The position numbers and the translations under genes were made by a program. Of a stretch of 64,000 nucleotides of DNA, positions 33,562-42,723 are shown piece after piece. Source of the DNA: Amycolatopsis orientalis DSM 40040 = KCTC 9412. Its GTDB lineage: Bacteria > Actinomycetota > Actinomycetes > Mycobacteriales > Pseudonocardiaceae. Each line of letters begins with the position of its first letter. Within the stretch, counting starts at the first letter, position 1. The notes under the pieces are model-generated. The model did not search any database. It was not told the DNA's origin and worked only from the letters and a program-made list of their open reading frames with translations. The stretch lies in the NCBI RefSeq assembly GCF_000478275.1, contig NZ_ASJB01000080.1:480995-544994 (forward strand), given 5' to 3'.

Positions 33562-34238
33562 CGGGTCACCGCCGGTTCGCGTGTCCGGCCGTCCCGCACG
33601 ATGACCTCCCGATCGGAATACGCGGCCACCCGCGGTTCATGGGTGACCAGGACGACCGCGGCGTTCGTCTGTTTCGCGGTCTCCGAAAGCAGCCGCATCA
33701 GCAGTTCGCCGCCGAGCGAGTCCAGGGCGCCCGTCGGCTCGTCGGCGAAGATCACCGACGGTTCGGTGATCAGCGCCCTGGCCATGGCGACCCGCTGGCT
33801 CTGCCCGCCCGAGACCCGGCCGGGTGTGTTGCCCGCGACGTCGCCGACCTCCAGCCTGTCGAGCCAGGTCCGCGCGAGCCGTTCCGCGGGACGGCGTTTC
33901 GTCCCGCCGAGCCGCAGCGGCAGCGCGACGTTCTCCAGGCAGGTCAGTTCGGGGACGAGCTGGCCGAACTGGAAGACGAAACCGAATTCCGTCCGCCGCA
34001 GGGCGCTGCGTTCGGCGTCGGACATCGCCGACAGCGCGCGGCCGCGGAACAGGACCGACCCCTCATCCGGGCGGACGATGCCGGACAGGCAGTGCAGCAG
34101 GGTCGATTTCCCGGAGCCCGACGGCCCCATGACGGCCACGATCTCGCCGGGGTCGAGCGCGAGCCCCGCCCCGGCCAGCGCCTGGTCAGGGCCGAAAGCC
34201 TTGTACAGGCCCGAGCCTTGTAACAACGATGTTTCCAC
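33558..34238 (-). CDS. ABC transporter ATPase (MacB/LolD type)
   Basis: A 226-residue ATPase. Walker A is GPSGSGKST, the Q-loop region FGFVFQFGQLVPEL, signature RVSGGQSQRVAMARAL, Walker B VIFADEPTG and H-loop VTHEP. This matches the MacB/LolD subfamily, which pairs with FtsX-type permeases. The GTG at 34238 is chosen; an upstream extension has no support. It follows padR by 26 bp and is probably its co-transcribed target. Confidence 0.93.
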   Translation of the reverse strand: METSLLQGSGLYKAFGPDQALAGAGLALDPGEIVAVMGPSGSGKSTLLHCLSGIVRPDEGSVLFRGRALSAMSDAERSALRRTEFGFVFQFGQLVPELTCLENVALPLRLGGTKRRPAERLARTWLDRLEVGDVAGNTPGRVSGGQSQRVAMARALITEPSVIFADEPTGALDSLGGELLMRLLSETAKQTNAAVVLVTHEPRVAAYSDREVIVRDGRTREPAVTR

Positions 34239-34264
34239 TGTGGGTCCCCCGGATTGTGAGCGGC

Positions 34265-34789
34265 TCAGCGCCCGAGCTGACGCGCGAGATCGTCGAGCCG
34301 GGCGGCGGTGAGTTCCAGCCACCGCAGATCCGCTTCGAGATGGAACAGCGCGTGATCGCAGATGAGCTGGTCGGCGAGGTCGCCGGTGGTCTTGCGGGCG
34401 GTGAGCTCACGCATCGTGCGGAGGTGGGAGCCGCGCTGGGCGTCGAGCAGGTCCTGGGCGCCGCGGCCGGACATCAGCGCGAGCACGACCTTGGTGTAGA
34501 GCGTGTTCTGCAGGTAGACGGAGGGATTTTCCGGACTTTTCAGCCATTCTTCGACGTTGGTGACGCCGGCTTCGGTGATGGCGTACCGCTTCCGGTCCGG
34601 TCCGCCGCCCGCTTCGACGCCGTTCTCTTCGACCAGGCCGTTCTTCAGGAGCCGGTTCAACGTCGAGTAGACCTGCCCGTAGTGCAGTGGGCGGTCTTGG
34701 CGGAACTGTTTGTCGTAGAGCTGCTTGAGGTCGTAGCCGTGCTTCGGGCCGGCTTCGAGCAGGCCGAGCAGGGTGTTCCCGATGGACAT
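34265..34789 (-). CDS. PadR-family transcriptional regulator
   Basis: A 174-residue regulator with a winged helix (about 1-85): LLGLLEAGPKHGYDLKQLYD, VYSTLNRLLKNGLVEE and RKRYAITEAG are the PadR/VanR signature. The C-terminal helical domain (AARLDDLARQLGR end) mediates dimerisation. The likely start is ATG 34789. Two palindromes (TATACAC/GTGTATA and CTATACA/TGCATAG) lie upstream and probably are operators. It should control the adjacent ABC exporter. Confidence 0.9.
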   Translation of the reverse strand: MSIGNTLLGLLEAGPKHGYDLKQLYDKQFRQDRPLHYGQVYSTLNRLLKNGLVEENGVEAGGGPDRKRYAITEAGVTNVEEWLKSPENPSVYLQNTLYTKVVLALMSGRGAQDLLDAQRGSHLRTMRELTARKTTGDLADQLICDHALFHLEADLRWLELTAARLDDLARQLGR

Positions 34790-34797
34790 GCGGTGAC

Positions 34798-34841
34798 TAT
34801 ACACAGGGTGTATACGCACGGTCTATACATCGAGTGCATAG
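34798..34841. promoter_or_regulatory. Two PadR operator-like palindromes
   Basis: Site 1 is TATACACAGGGTGTATA (34798-34814), a perfect 7-bp inverted repeat. Site 2 is CTATACA/TGCATAG around CGAG-like bases (34823-34841). Both contain the ATAC/GTAT steps of PadR/VanR operators. They lie between padR and nasA. Confidence 0.6.
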
Positions 34842-34895
34842 CCCTCGACCTGGCGACGTGACCTCACGGTGTGACCTTCGCCGTCGGCAGGCAAT

Positions 34896-34911
34896 GTCAA
34901 ACGCCTGAAAC
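34896..34911 (+). promoter_or_regulatory. GlnR-like box before nasA
   Basis: GTCAA-n6-GAAAC fits the GlnR a/b half-site consensus gTnAc-n6-GaAAc (one deviation). It lies 68 bp upstream of the nasA start. GlnR activates nitrate assimilation genes in actinomycetes under nitrogen shortage. Binding is inferred. Confidence 0.55.
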
Positions 34912-34978
34912 ATTCAGGAGTTTTCAGGTAACACGGCCTACCTACCTTCAAGCGCAATCGACGCCTTAGGAGGTGCCC

Positions 34979-37048
34979 GTGCCGCTCGCCGCCCCCACCA
35001 CGACCGCGGTGGACACGCACTGCCCGTACTGCGCCCTGCAGTGCGGGATGAGCCTCGACGGCGCCCGCGTCGCCCCGCGCGACTTCCCGGTCAACGCCGG
35101 TGGTCTGTGCCAGAAGGGCTGGACGTCGGGGGAGCTCCTCACCTCGCCTTCCCGGCTGACGGCCCCGCTGATCAGGGTCGACGGCGAACTCCGGTCCGCG
35201 AGCTGGGAGCAGGCGCTCGACCTCGTCGCGCGACGGCTCACCGAGATCCGCGCGGCCAAGGGAGCCGATTCGGTCGCCGTCTTCGGCGGCGGCGGGCTCA
35301 CCAACGAAAAGGCGTACCTGCTGGGGAAGTTCGCGCGTATCGCGCTGGGCACCTCGCAGATCGACTACAACGGCCGGTTCTGCATGTCCTCGGCCGCGGC
35401 CGCCGGGATCAAGGCGTTCGGTGCCGACCGCGGGATGCCGTTCCCGGTCACGGATCTCGCCGACGCCGACGCCGTCCTGCTCATCGGCGCGAACCCGGCG
35501 GAGACGATGCCGCCGTTCACCCAGCATCTGCGCGGCGCGGATCTGATCGTCGTCGACCCGCGCCGTACCGCGACCGCCGAACTGGCCGGACTCCACCTCG
35601 CCCCCGCGCCGGGTACCGATCTCGCTCTCGCACAAGGAATCCTGCACGCCGTCGTCGCCGACGGCCTGCTGGACCAGTCCTATGTGGACGCGCGGACCAA
35701 CGGCTTCGAGGAGCTGTGGCGTTCGGTCGCGGCCTGGTGGCCGGAGCGGGTCGAGCAGATCACCGGCGTCTCGGCCGCCGACCAGCGCAGGGTCGCCGCC
35801 AAACTCGCCGCCGCCCGCAACGCCTACATCCTCACCGCGCGCGGCACCGAACAGCACGCCAACGGCACCGCGATGGTGAACGCGTGGATCAACCTCGCGC
35901 TCGCGCTCGGCCTTCCCGGCCGCGCGGGTTCCGGCTTCGGCTGCCTGACCGGCCAGGGCAACGGGCAGGGCGGGCGCGAACACGGCCAGAAGGCCGACCA
36001 GCTGCCCGGTTACCGCAAGATCGACGACCCCGCCGCGCGCGAGTACGTCGCCGGGGTCTGGGGTGTGCCGCCGGAATCCCTGCCGGGGCCGGGCCGGTCG
36101 GCCGTCGAACTGCTGGAAGCGCTCGGCACCGAAGACGGACCGAGCGCGCTGATGGTGTTCGGCAGCAACGTCGTCGTCTCGGCGCCCGGCGCCGGGCGCG
36201 TGCAGGACAAGGTGTCCTCTTTGGACTTCCTGGTCGTCTCGGATCTCGTGCTGTCGGAGACCGCGGCGATGGCCGACGTCGTCCTGCCGGTCACCCAGTG
36301 GGCCGAAGAGGACGGCACGATGACCAACCTCGAAGGCCGGATCCTGTTGCGGCGCAAGGCGATCGACCCGCCGTCCGGAGCGAGGACCGATCTCTACGTG
36401 CTTTCGGAACTGGCTCGGCGCCTCGGCCAGCCCGACGGTCGGTTCCCGTCCGACGCCGAAACCGTCTTCACCGAACTCCGCCGGGCGTCCAAGGGCGGCG
36501 TCGCCGACTACTCCGGCATCACCTACGACCGGCTCCGTGACGGCGAGGCCCTGTACTGGCCCGTTCCGGCGGAAACGCATCCCGGCACGCCGCGGATGTT
36601 CCTCGACTCCTTCGCCCATCCGGACGGCCGCGCGCGGTTCGTGCCGGTGGACCACGTCGGCCCGGCCGAGGTGCCCGACGACGAATTCCCCTTGCAGGCC
36701 ACCACGGGCCGGGTCCTGCAGCACTACCAGTCCGGGGCGCAGACCCGGCTGGTCAAGGAGCTGAACGACGTCGTAGCGGAGGCCTTCGTGGAAGTTCATC
36801 CGGACACCGCCGCCCGCGCGGGACTGGCCGAGGGCGATCTCGCGATCGTGCGGTCGCGGCGCGGGGAGACCCACGCCCGGATCCGCTGCGTGCCTTCGCT
36901 GCGCCCGGATCTGGTGTTCCTGCCGTTCCACTTCCCCGGCGAGGGCCGGGCGAACCTGCTGACCAACCCGGCGCTCGACCCGACCAGCCGGATGCCCGAG
37001 TTCAAGGTGTGCGCGGTCGCGCTCGCCCCGGCCGAGGCCGCCGCGTGA
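34979..37048 (+). CDS. nasA: Assimilatory nitrate reductase catalytic subunit
   Basis: A 689-residue molybdenum (bis-MGD) enzyme that reduces nitrate to nitrite in the cytoplasm. N-terminal cysteines CPYCALQC and GGLC (about 15-44) bind a 4Fe-4S cluster. The middle is a molybdopterin oxidoreductase domain and the C-terminal LQATTGRVLQHYQSGAQTR-type segment, read here as TGRVLQHYQSGAQTR, is the molydopterin-binding domain. The GTG at 34979 follows AGGAGG by 5 nt; the GTG at 34973 is inside that site. It is the first gene of an operon of six with nasC, nasK, nirB, nirD and hemD. A GlnR-like box precedes it. Confidence 0.93.
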   Translation: MPLAAPTTTAVDTHCPYCALQCGMSLDGARVAPRDFPVNAGGLCQKGWTSGELLTSPSRLTAPLIRVDGELRSASWEQALDLVARRLTEIRAAKGADSVAVFGGGGLTNEKAYLLGKFARIALGTSQIDYNGRFCMSSAAAAGIKAFGADRGMPFPVTDLADADAVLLIGANPAETMPPFTQHLRGADLIVVDPRRTATAELAGLHLAPAPGTDLALAQGILHAVVADGLLDQSYVDARTNGFEELWRSVAAWWPERVEQITGVSAADQRRVAAKLAAARNAYILTARGTEQHANGTAMVNAWINLALALGLPGRAGSGFGCLTGQGNGQGGREHGQKADQLPGYRKIDDPAAREYVAGVWGVPPESLPGPGRSAVELLEALGTEDGPSALMVFGSNVVVSAPGAGRVQDKVSSLDFLVVSDLVLSETAAMADVVLPVTQWAEEDGTMTNLEGRILLRRKAIDPPSGARTDLYVLSELARRLGQPDGRFPSDAETVFTELRRASKGGVADYSGITYDRLRDGEALYWPVPAETHPGTPRMFLDSFAHPDGRARFVPVDHVGPAEVPDDEFPLQATTGRVLQHYQSGAQTRLVKELNDVVAEAFVEVHPDTAARAGLAEGDLAIVRSRRGETHARIRCVPSLRPDLVFLPFHFPGEGRANLLTNPALDPTSRMPEFKVCAVALAPAEAAA

Positions 37049-38472
37049 GCCCCCGGTCGGTGGTCATCGCCGGATACGGCATGGCGGGCGCGCGGCTGGC
37101 GGACGACATCCGCCGCCGCGATCCCGACGGCGAACGCGTCCGGCTCACCGTCGTCGGCGCGGAGACGCACGCCGCCTACAACCGGGTGCTGCTCTCGTCG
37201 GTGGTCGCCGGCACGATGCGGCCCGAGGTCGTCCGGCTCCACGACGACGACTGGCCGTCCCGCACCGGCGCCGATCTGCGCCGCGGGGTCGCCGCGACGT
37301 CGATCGACCGCGCGGCGCGGCGGGTGCACCTCGACGACGGGTCCACTGTGGACTACGACGCGCTCGTGCTCGCCACCGGTGCCAATCCGTGGATGCCGCC
37401 GGTCGAGGGGCTCGAACCCGGCCCGGATGTCGTCGCGTTCCGCACGCTCGACGACTGCGCCCGCATCCTCGACGCCGCCAAACTGGGCGCCCCGGTCGCC
37501 GTCCTCGGCGGCGGCCTGCTCGGTCTGGAAGCGGCGCGCGGCCTCGCGGGGCGCGGGAACCTCGTCACCGTCGTGCATCCGATGCCGCACATCATGGAAC
37601 GGCAGCTGGACGCGGAAGCCGCGCGGGTGCTGACCAGGAAACTCGAAGAACTCGGCGTCGGGTTCCGGCTCGGCGTCGGGGCGGCGCGCTATGTCAGCGG
37701 CGACGGGCTCAAGCTCGACGACGGCACGCACGTCCCCGCGGACCTCATCGTCGTCTCGACCGGGGTCCGGCCCGAGACGAAACTGGCCGTGGACGCCGGA
37801 TTGACCGTCGAGGGCGGCATCGTCGTCGACGATCTGCTGCGCACCAGCGACGGCCGGATCCACGCGATCGGTGACTGCGCCAAGCACCCCGGCGCGTTCG
37901 GCGGGCTCGTGCAGCCCGCGTGGGAACAGGCCGCGGTCGTCGCGGATCTGGTCACCGGCACGAAATCCGCGTCGCGTTACCGCGGCACGCAGCCCGTGAC
38001 CCGGCTCAAGGCGCGCGGGATCGACCTCACCGCCCTCGGCGAGACGATGACCGGCGCCGACGATCCGACCGCCGAAGTGCTCACCTTCAGCGACCCGGCG
38101 GGCTGCCGTTACGGCAAGCTCGTCCTCCGCGAGAACCGGGTGGCGGGCGCGATCCTGCTCGGCCTGCCCGACGCGGCCGCGTCGATCACCCAGATGTACG
38201 ACCGGGGCACTCCGGTGCCCGAAGACCGGCTCGCCGTCCTTTTGGGACGCGCGTTGCCCGCCGGGGCGCCGTCGGCGTCGAGCCCGGCCGATCTGCCCGC
38301 GTCGGCGGTCATCTGCCGCTGCAACGCGGTGACCAAGGGGCGGCTCGTCGAGGCTTGGCGCGCCGGCGCCACCGACGTCCCCGCCCTCGCCGGAGCGACC
38401 CGCGCGACGACCGGCTGCGGCGGCTGCAAGGACGCCGTCAGCGGGGTCGCGAGATGGCTGGCCGCGCAGTGA
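37045..38472 (+). CDS. nasC: Nitrate reductase FAD/[2Fe-2S] electron-transfer subunit
   Basis: A 475-residue flavoprotein. VVIAGYGMAGARLADDI and VAVLGGGLLGLEAARGLA are the FAD- and NAD(P)H-binding glycine motifs. The C-terminal ICRCNAVTKG and TGCGGCK form a BFD-type [2Fe-2S] site, C-x-C plus C-x-x-C. It should carry electrons from NAD(P)H to NasA. GTG overlaps the nasA stop (GTGA). The N-terminal 300 residues resemble the FAD domain of NirB, so the operon has two copies of this module. Confidence 0.9.
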   Translation: MSPRSVVIAGYGMAGARLADDIRRRDPDGERVRLTVVGAETHAAYNRVLLSSVVAGTMRPEVVRLHDDDWPSRTGADLRRGVAATSIDRAARRVHLDDGSTVDYDALVLATGANPWMPPVEGLEPGPDVVAFRTLDDCARILDAAKLGAPVAVLGGGLLGLEAARGLAGRGNLVTVVHPMPHIMERQLDAEAARVLTRKLEELGVGFRLGVGAARYVSGDGLKLDDGTHVPADLIVVSTGVRPETKLAVDAGLTVEGGIVVDDLLRTSDGRIHAIGDCAKHPGAFGGLVQPAWEQAAVVADLVTGTKSASRYRGTQPVTRLKARGIDLTALGETMTGADDPTAEVLTFSDPAGCRYGKLVLRENRVAGAILLGLPDAAASITQMYDRGTPVPEDRLAVLLGRALPAGAPSASSPADLPASAVICRCNAVTKGRLVEAWRAGATDVPALAGATRATTGCGGCKDAVSGVARWLAAQ

Positions 38473-38516
38473 TCCGGCTACAGGAAACCCGAAAGACGTC
38501 CACCAAGGAGGCCCTC

Positions 38517-39875
38517 ATGACCGCTCGTGGCAAGCGCTGGATCGAGCACTGGGATCCGGAGAACGAGCAGTTCTGGGAGGAGACCGGCAAGAAGGTCGCC
38601 CGGCGGAACCTCTGGTTCTCCGTGCTGGCCGAGCACATCGGCTTCTCCGTCTGGACACTGTGGTCGGTCATGGTCCTGTTCATGGGCCCCAAGTACGGGT
38701 TCTCGGCCGCCGACAAGTTCCTGCTCGTTTCGACCCCGACGCTGATCGGCGCGCTCATGCGGCCGCTCTACACCTTCGCGGTGGCGAAGTACGGCGGCCG
38801 GAACTGGACGATCGTCAGCGCGTTGCTGCTGCTGGCGCCCACCATCCTGGCCGCGATCGCGATGGAGCCGGGCACCTCGCTCGGCACGTTCCTGCTGATC
38901 GCCGCGCTCGGCGGGGTCGGCGGCGGGAACTTCGCGTCGTCGATGACCAACATCAACGCGTTCTACCCCGAGAAGCACAAGGGCTGGGCGCTCGGGCTCA
39001 ACGCGGGCGGCGGCAACCTCGGGGTGGCGGCGATCCAGCTGATCGGCCTGCTGGTCATCGGCACCGTCGGCGCGACCGCGCCCCGGCTGGTGCTGGCGAT
39101 CTACATCCCGCTGATCGTGGTCGCGGCGGTCTGCGCGTACTTCTTCATGGACAACCTTTCCTCGATGAAGGGCGACACCAAGGCGATGCGCGAGGTCGTC
39201 AAGGACCCGCACACCTGGGTGATGTCGTTCCTCTACGTCGGCACGTTCGGCTCGTTCATCGGTTACAGCTTCGCCTTCGGCCTGGTGCTGCAGAACCAGT
39301 TCGGCAGGACTCCGCTGCAGGCGGCCGCGGTGACGTTCCTCGGACCGCTGCTCGGATCCTTCTCCCGGCCGACCGGTGGCTGGCTGGCCGACCGGATCGG
39401 CGGCGGCAAGATCACCTTCGCGACGTTCGTCGGGATGGCCGCGGCGACCGTGGTGCTGATCCTGGCGTCGACGTCGAACTCGCTGGCGCTGTTCACCGTG
39501 GCGTTCATCGTGTTGTTCGTGCTGACCGGGATCGGCAACGGCTCGACGTACAAGATGATCCCCGCGATCTTCCGTGCCAAGGCGAAGGTCGCGATCAGTG
39601 AAGGTGCCGACGAGACGCTCGAACTGCTGAAGGCGCGCAAGCTCTCCGGTGCGCTGATCGGGCTGGCCGGCGCGATCGGGGCGCTGGGCGGGCTGTTCAT
39701 CAACCTGGCCTTCCGGCAGTCGTTCGCGGACACCAAGAGCGGGGTGCCGGCGTTCATCGCCTTCCTCGTCTTCTACGGGCTGTGCTTCGCCGTCACATGG
39801 GCGGTGTACCTGCGGAAACAGCAGGCGGAGGTGGCGAGCACCCGAGGTCTGGCGCTCGCCGGGGCGGAGGTCTGA
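38517..39875 (+). CDS. nasK: Nitrate/nitrite transporter, NarK type
   Basis: A 452-residue MFS protein with about twelve helices. NIWTLWSVMVLFMGPKYGF-like start is seen as SVWTLWSVMVLFMGPKYG; GGNFASSMTNINAFYP is the nitrate/nitrite-porter signature in helix 5, and FSRPTGGWLADRIGG the loop motif of the second half. ATG 38517 follows AAGGAGG by 6 nt. It imports nitrate, and possibly exports nitrite, for NasA and NirBD in the same operon. Confidence 0.93.
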   Translation: MTARGKRWIEHWDPENEQFWEETGKKVARRNLWFSVLAEHIGFSVWTLWSVMVLFMGPKYGFSAADKFLLVSTPTLIGALMRPLYTFAVAKYGGRNWTIVSALLLLAPTILAAIAMEPGTSLGTFLLIAALGGVGGGNFASSMTNINAFYPEKHKGWALGLNAGGGNLGVAAIQLIGLLVIGTVGATAPRLVLAIYIPLIVVAAVCAYFFMDNLSSMKGDTKAMREVVKDPHTWVMSFLYVGTFGSFIGYSFAFGLVLQNQFGRTPLQAAAVTFLGPLLGSFSRPTGGWLADRIGGGKITFATFVGMAAATVVLILASTSNSLALFTVAFIVLFVLTGIGNGSTYKMIPAIFRAKAKVAISEGADETLELLKARKLSGALIGLAGAIGALGGLFINLAFRQSFADTKSGVPAFIAFLVFYGLCFAVTWAVYLRKQQAEVASTRGLALAGAEV

Positions 39876-42379
39876 TGCGGAAACTCGTCGTCGCGGGACA
39901 TGGCATGGTCGCGCACCGGCTCGTGGAAGCCGTGCGCGCGGAGGACAAGGCCGGCGAATGGCAGGTGGTGGTCCTCGCCGAGGAGGCGAGGCCCGCGTAC
40001 GACCGTGTCGCTCTGACGTCCTATGTGGACACTTGGGATCCGGCTTCGCTGGCGCTGGAAGGGGCCGACTACGCCGACGACCCGCAGGTGGAACTGCGGC
40101 TCGGCGACGCGGTGACGTCGGTGGACCGTGACCGCAAGGTCGTCGTCACCGAGTCCGGGTACGTGCAGCCGTACGACGCGCTGGTCCTCGCGACCGGTTC
40201 GCGGCCGTTCGTCCCACCGGTGCCGGGTCACGATCTCCCGGGTTGTTTCGTCTACCGGACGATCGAGGATCTCGACGCCATCCGGGAAGCCGCTCAGCGG
40301 CCCGGCCGCGGTCGTCGTTCGGCGGTCGTCATCGGTGGTGGCCTGCTCGGTCTCGAAGCGGCGAAGGCGTTGCGGGACATGGGTCTCTCGCCCCACGTGG
40401 TCGAGATGGCGCCGCGCCTGATGCCGCTGCAGGTCGACGAAGGCGGTGGCGGCCTGCTGCGGCGGCTGATCACCGGACTCGACGTGACCGTCCACACGGG
40501 AACGTCGACCGACGCCATCGAGCCGGACGGCGAGCGGTACATCGCCAAACTCGGCAACGGCACGGAACTCGACGTCGACCTGGTCGTGTTCTCCGCCGGG
40601 ATCCGGCCGCGCGACGATCTCGCCCGCTCGTCCGGCCTGGAGGTCGGCGCGCGCGGCGGCATCCTGGTCGACGAGTCCTGCCGGACGTCCGATCCGGCGG
40701 TGTACGCGATCGGGGAATGCGCGGCCGTGGCGGGGAAGGTGTACGGCATCGTGGCGCCCGGCTACGCGATGGCGGAGGTCGTCGCCGCGCAGCTGACCGG
40801 CGGCGAGGGCACGTTCCCCGAGCCGGACATGTCGACGAAGCTGAAGCTCATGGGCGTCGACGTCGCCAGTTTCGGCGACGCGCACGCGGCGACCGAGGGT
40901 GCGCTGGAGGTCGCGTTCAACGACGCTGTCGCCGGGACGTACAAGAAGCTCGTGATCTCGGACGACTCGAAGACGTTGCTCGGCGGGGTGCTGGTCGGCG
41001 ACGCGAGCGAGTTCAACACCCTGCGCGCGATGGTCGGCAGGCCGCTGCCCGCCGAACCGGGCGCGATCCTCGCCCCGGCGGGCGGCGGATCGGCGGTCGG
41101 GGTCGACGCGCTGCCCGACGCCGCGCAGATCTGTTCCTGCAACGCGGTTTCCAAGGGTGCCATCACACACGCGATCACCGAAGAGGGTTGCGATTCGGTC
41201 GCCAAGATCAAGGGCTGCACCCGGGCCGGGACGGCGTGCGGTTCCTGCGTCCCGCTGCTCGGCAAGCTGCTGACGGCTTGCGGTGTGGAGCAGTCCAAGG
41301 CGCTGTGTGAGCACTTCTCGCAGTCGCGAGCGGAGCTGTTCCAGATCCTGCAGGCCACCCGGATCAGCACGTTCAGCGAGATGATCGACCGGTACGGCAC
41401 CGGAACCGGGTGCGCCATCTGCAAACCGGCGATCGCGTCGATCCTGGCCACGCTGGGCAACGGGCACATCCTCGCCGGTGAGCAGGCGACCCTGCAGGAC
41501 ACCAACGACAAGTTCCTGGCGAACCTCCAGCGCAACGGCACCTACTCGGTGGTCCCGCGCATCCCCGGCGGCGAGATCACGCCGGAGAAGCTCATGGTCA
41601 TCGCGCAGGTGGCGATGGACTTCGGGCTGTACACCAAGATCACCGGCGGCCAGCGGATCGACCTGTTCGGCGCCACCGTCGACCAGCTCCCGCTGATCTG
41701 GCGGCGGCTCGTCGACGCCGGGTTCGAGTCGGGACACGCGTACGGGAAGTCGTTGCGCACCGTCAAATCCTGTGTCGGTTCGACCTGGTGCCGTTACGGC
41801 GTCCAGGACAGCGTCGGGCTCGCGATCGAACTGGAGCTGCGCTATCGCGGACTGCGTTCGCCGCACAAGCTCAAGTCCGCGGTTTCGGGCTGTGCGCGGG
41901 AATGCGCCGAGGCGCGGAGCAAGGACTTCGGCATCATCGCCACCGACAAGGGCTGGAACCTCTACGTCGGCGGGAACGGCGGCGCGACCCCGCGGCACGC
42001 GGATCTGCTGGTGTCCGAAGTGGACACCGAGACGCTGATCCGCACGATCGACCGGTTCCTGATGTTCTACGTCCGCACGGCCGACCGGCTGCAGCGCACC
42101 GCGCCGTGGGTCGAGGAGATGGAAGGCGGTCTCGACCACCTGCGCGCGGTGATCGTCGACGACAAGCTCGGCATCTGCGAGGACCTCGACGCGGCCATGG
42201 CCAAGCACGTCGGCGACTACGCCGACGAATGGCGCGGCGTGCTGGAGGACCCGGAGAAGCTGGCGAAGTTCACCTCGTTCGTCAACGCGCCGGGCACACC
42301 GGATCCGACGATCTCGTTCCGTACCGAACGCGACCAGAAGGTGCCCGTGCTGCTGGGCATCCCGGAGGTGAAGCAGTGA
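39875..42379 (+). CDS. nirB: Nitrite reductase [NAD(P)H] large subunit
   Basis: An 834-residue enzyme that reduces nitrite to ammonia with six electrons. FAD/NAD domain comes first (GHGMVAHRLVEAV, IGGGLLGLEAAKAL), then BFD-type cysteines (CSCNAVSKG, CGSC), a second Cys group (CAICKP), then the ferredoxin-like and siroheme domains with CVGSTWC and CARECAEA (C-x5-C ... C-x3-C) binding 4Fe-4S-siroheme. The ATG overlaps the nasK stop codon by one base and GGCGGAGG lies upstream. Siroheme needs uroporphyrinogen III, made by the HemD downstream. Confidence 0.96.
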   Translation: MRKLVVAGHGMVAHRLVEAVRAEDKAGEWQVVVLAEEARPAYDRVALTSYVDTWDPASLALEGADYADDPQVELRLGDAVTSVDRDRKVVVTESGYVQPYDALVLATGSRPFVPPVPGHDLPGCFVYRTIEDLDAIREAAQRPGRGRRSAVVIGGGLLGLEAAKALRDMGLSPHVVEMAPRLMPLQVDEGGGGLLRRLITGLDVTVHTGTSTDAIEPDGERYIAKLGNGTELDVDLVVFSAGIRPRDDLARSSGLEVGARGGILVDESCRTSDPAVYAIGECAAVAGKVYGIVAPGYAMAEVVAAQLTGGEGTFPEPDMSTKLKLMGVDVASFGDAHAATEGALEVAFNDAVAGTYKKLVISDDSKTLLGGVLVGDASEFNTLRAMVGRPLPAEPGAILAPAGGGSAVGVDALPDAAQICSCNAVSKGAITHAITEEGCDSVAKIKGCTRAGTACGSCVPLLGKLLTACGVEQSKALCEHFSQSRAELFQILQATRISTFSEMIDRYGTGTGCAICKPAIASILATLGNGHILAGEQATLQDTNDKFLANLQRNGTYSVVPRIPGGEITPEKLMVIAQVAMDFGLYTKITGGQRIDLFGATVDQLPLIWRRLVDAGFESGHAYGKSLRTVKSCVGSTWCRYGVQDSVGLAIELELRYRGLRSPHKLKSAVSGCARECAEARSKDFGIIATDKGWNLYVGGNGGATPRHADLLVSEVDTETLIRTIDRFLMFYVRTADRLQRTAPWVEEMEGGLDHLRAVIVDDKLGICEDLDAAMAKHVGDYADEWRGVLEDPEKLAKFTSFVNAPGTPDPTISFRTERDQKVPVLLGIPEVKQ

Positions 42380-42723
42380 CGACCTCGATCGAGCGCACCT
42401 GGACCGCCATCTGCGCGGCGGGTGCCGTCCCCGAATGGTCCGGCGTCGCGGCCCTGCTCGACGACGGCGTCCAGGTGGCGATCTTCCGGCTGCCCGGCGA
42501 CCGGTGGTACGCACTGTCCAATCTGGACCCGATCAGTGGTGCCGCGGTGCTTTCGCGGGGGATCGTCGGCGATGCCGGTGGTGTCCCCGTGGTGGCTTCG
42601 CCGGTGTACAAGGAACGGTTCGACCTGCGGACCGGCGAATGCCTCGACGCCGAGGGCGTCTCGGTCGAGGCGTACCGGGTCCGGGTCACCGGTGGCGTCG
42701 TGGAGGTGGAGTTCTCGCCGTGA
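42376..42723 (+). CDS. nirD: Nitrite reductase small subunit NirD
   Basis: A 115-residue Rieske-fold protein. WTAICAAGAVPEWSGVAALL opens the fold, and VVASPVYKERFDLRTGECLD is the end of the family pattern. The C-x-H and C-x-x-H ligands of true Rieske proteins are absent, as in known NirD proteins. It supports NirB. The GTG overlaps the nirB stop, and the next gene overlaps its stop in the same way. Confidence 0.9.
   Translation: MTTSIERTWTAICAAGAVPEWSGVAALLDDGVQVAIFRLPGDRWYALSNLDPISGAAVLSRGIVGDAGGVPVVASPVYKERFDLRTGECLDAEGVSVEAYRVRVTGGVVEVEFSP

Noticed and set aside
39773..42514. Long open frames opposite real genes (for example the 913-codon frame opposite nirB, 702 codons opposite nasA at 34823-36931, 841 codons opposite adnB at 52940-55465)
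   Set aside because: They are mirror frames produced by GC-rich codon bias. Their products are rich in Arg, Gly and Asp without domains, and the sense genes have clear families.
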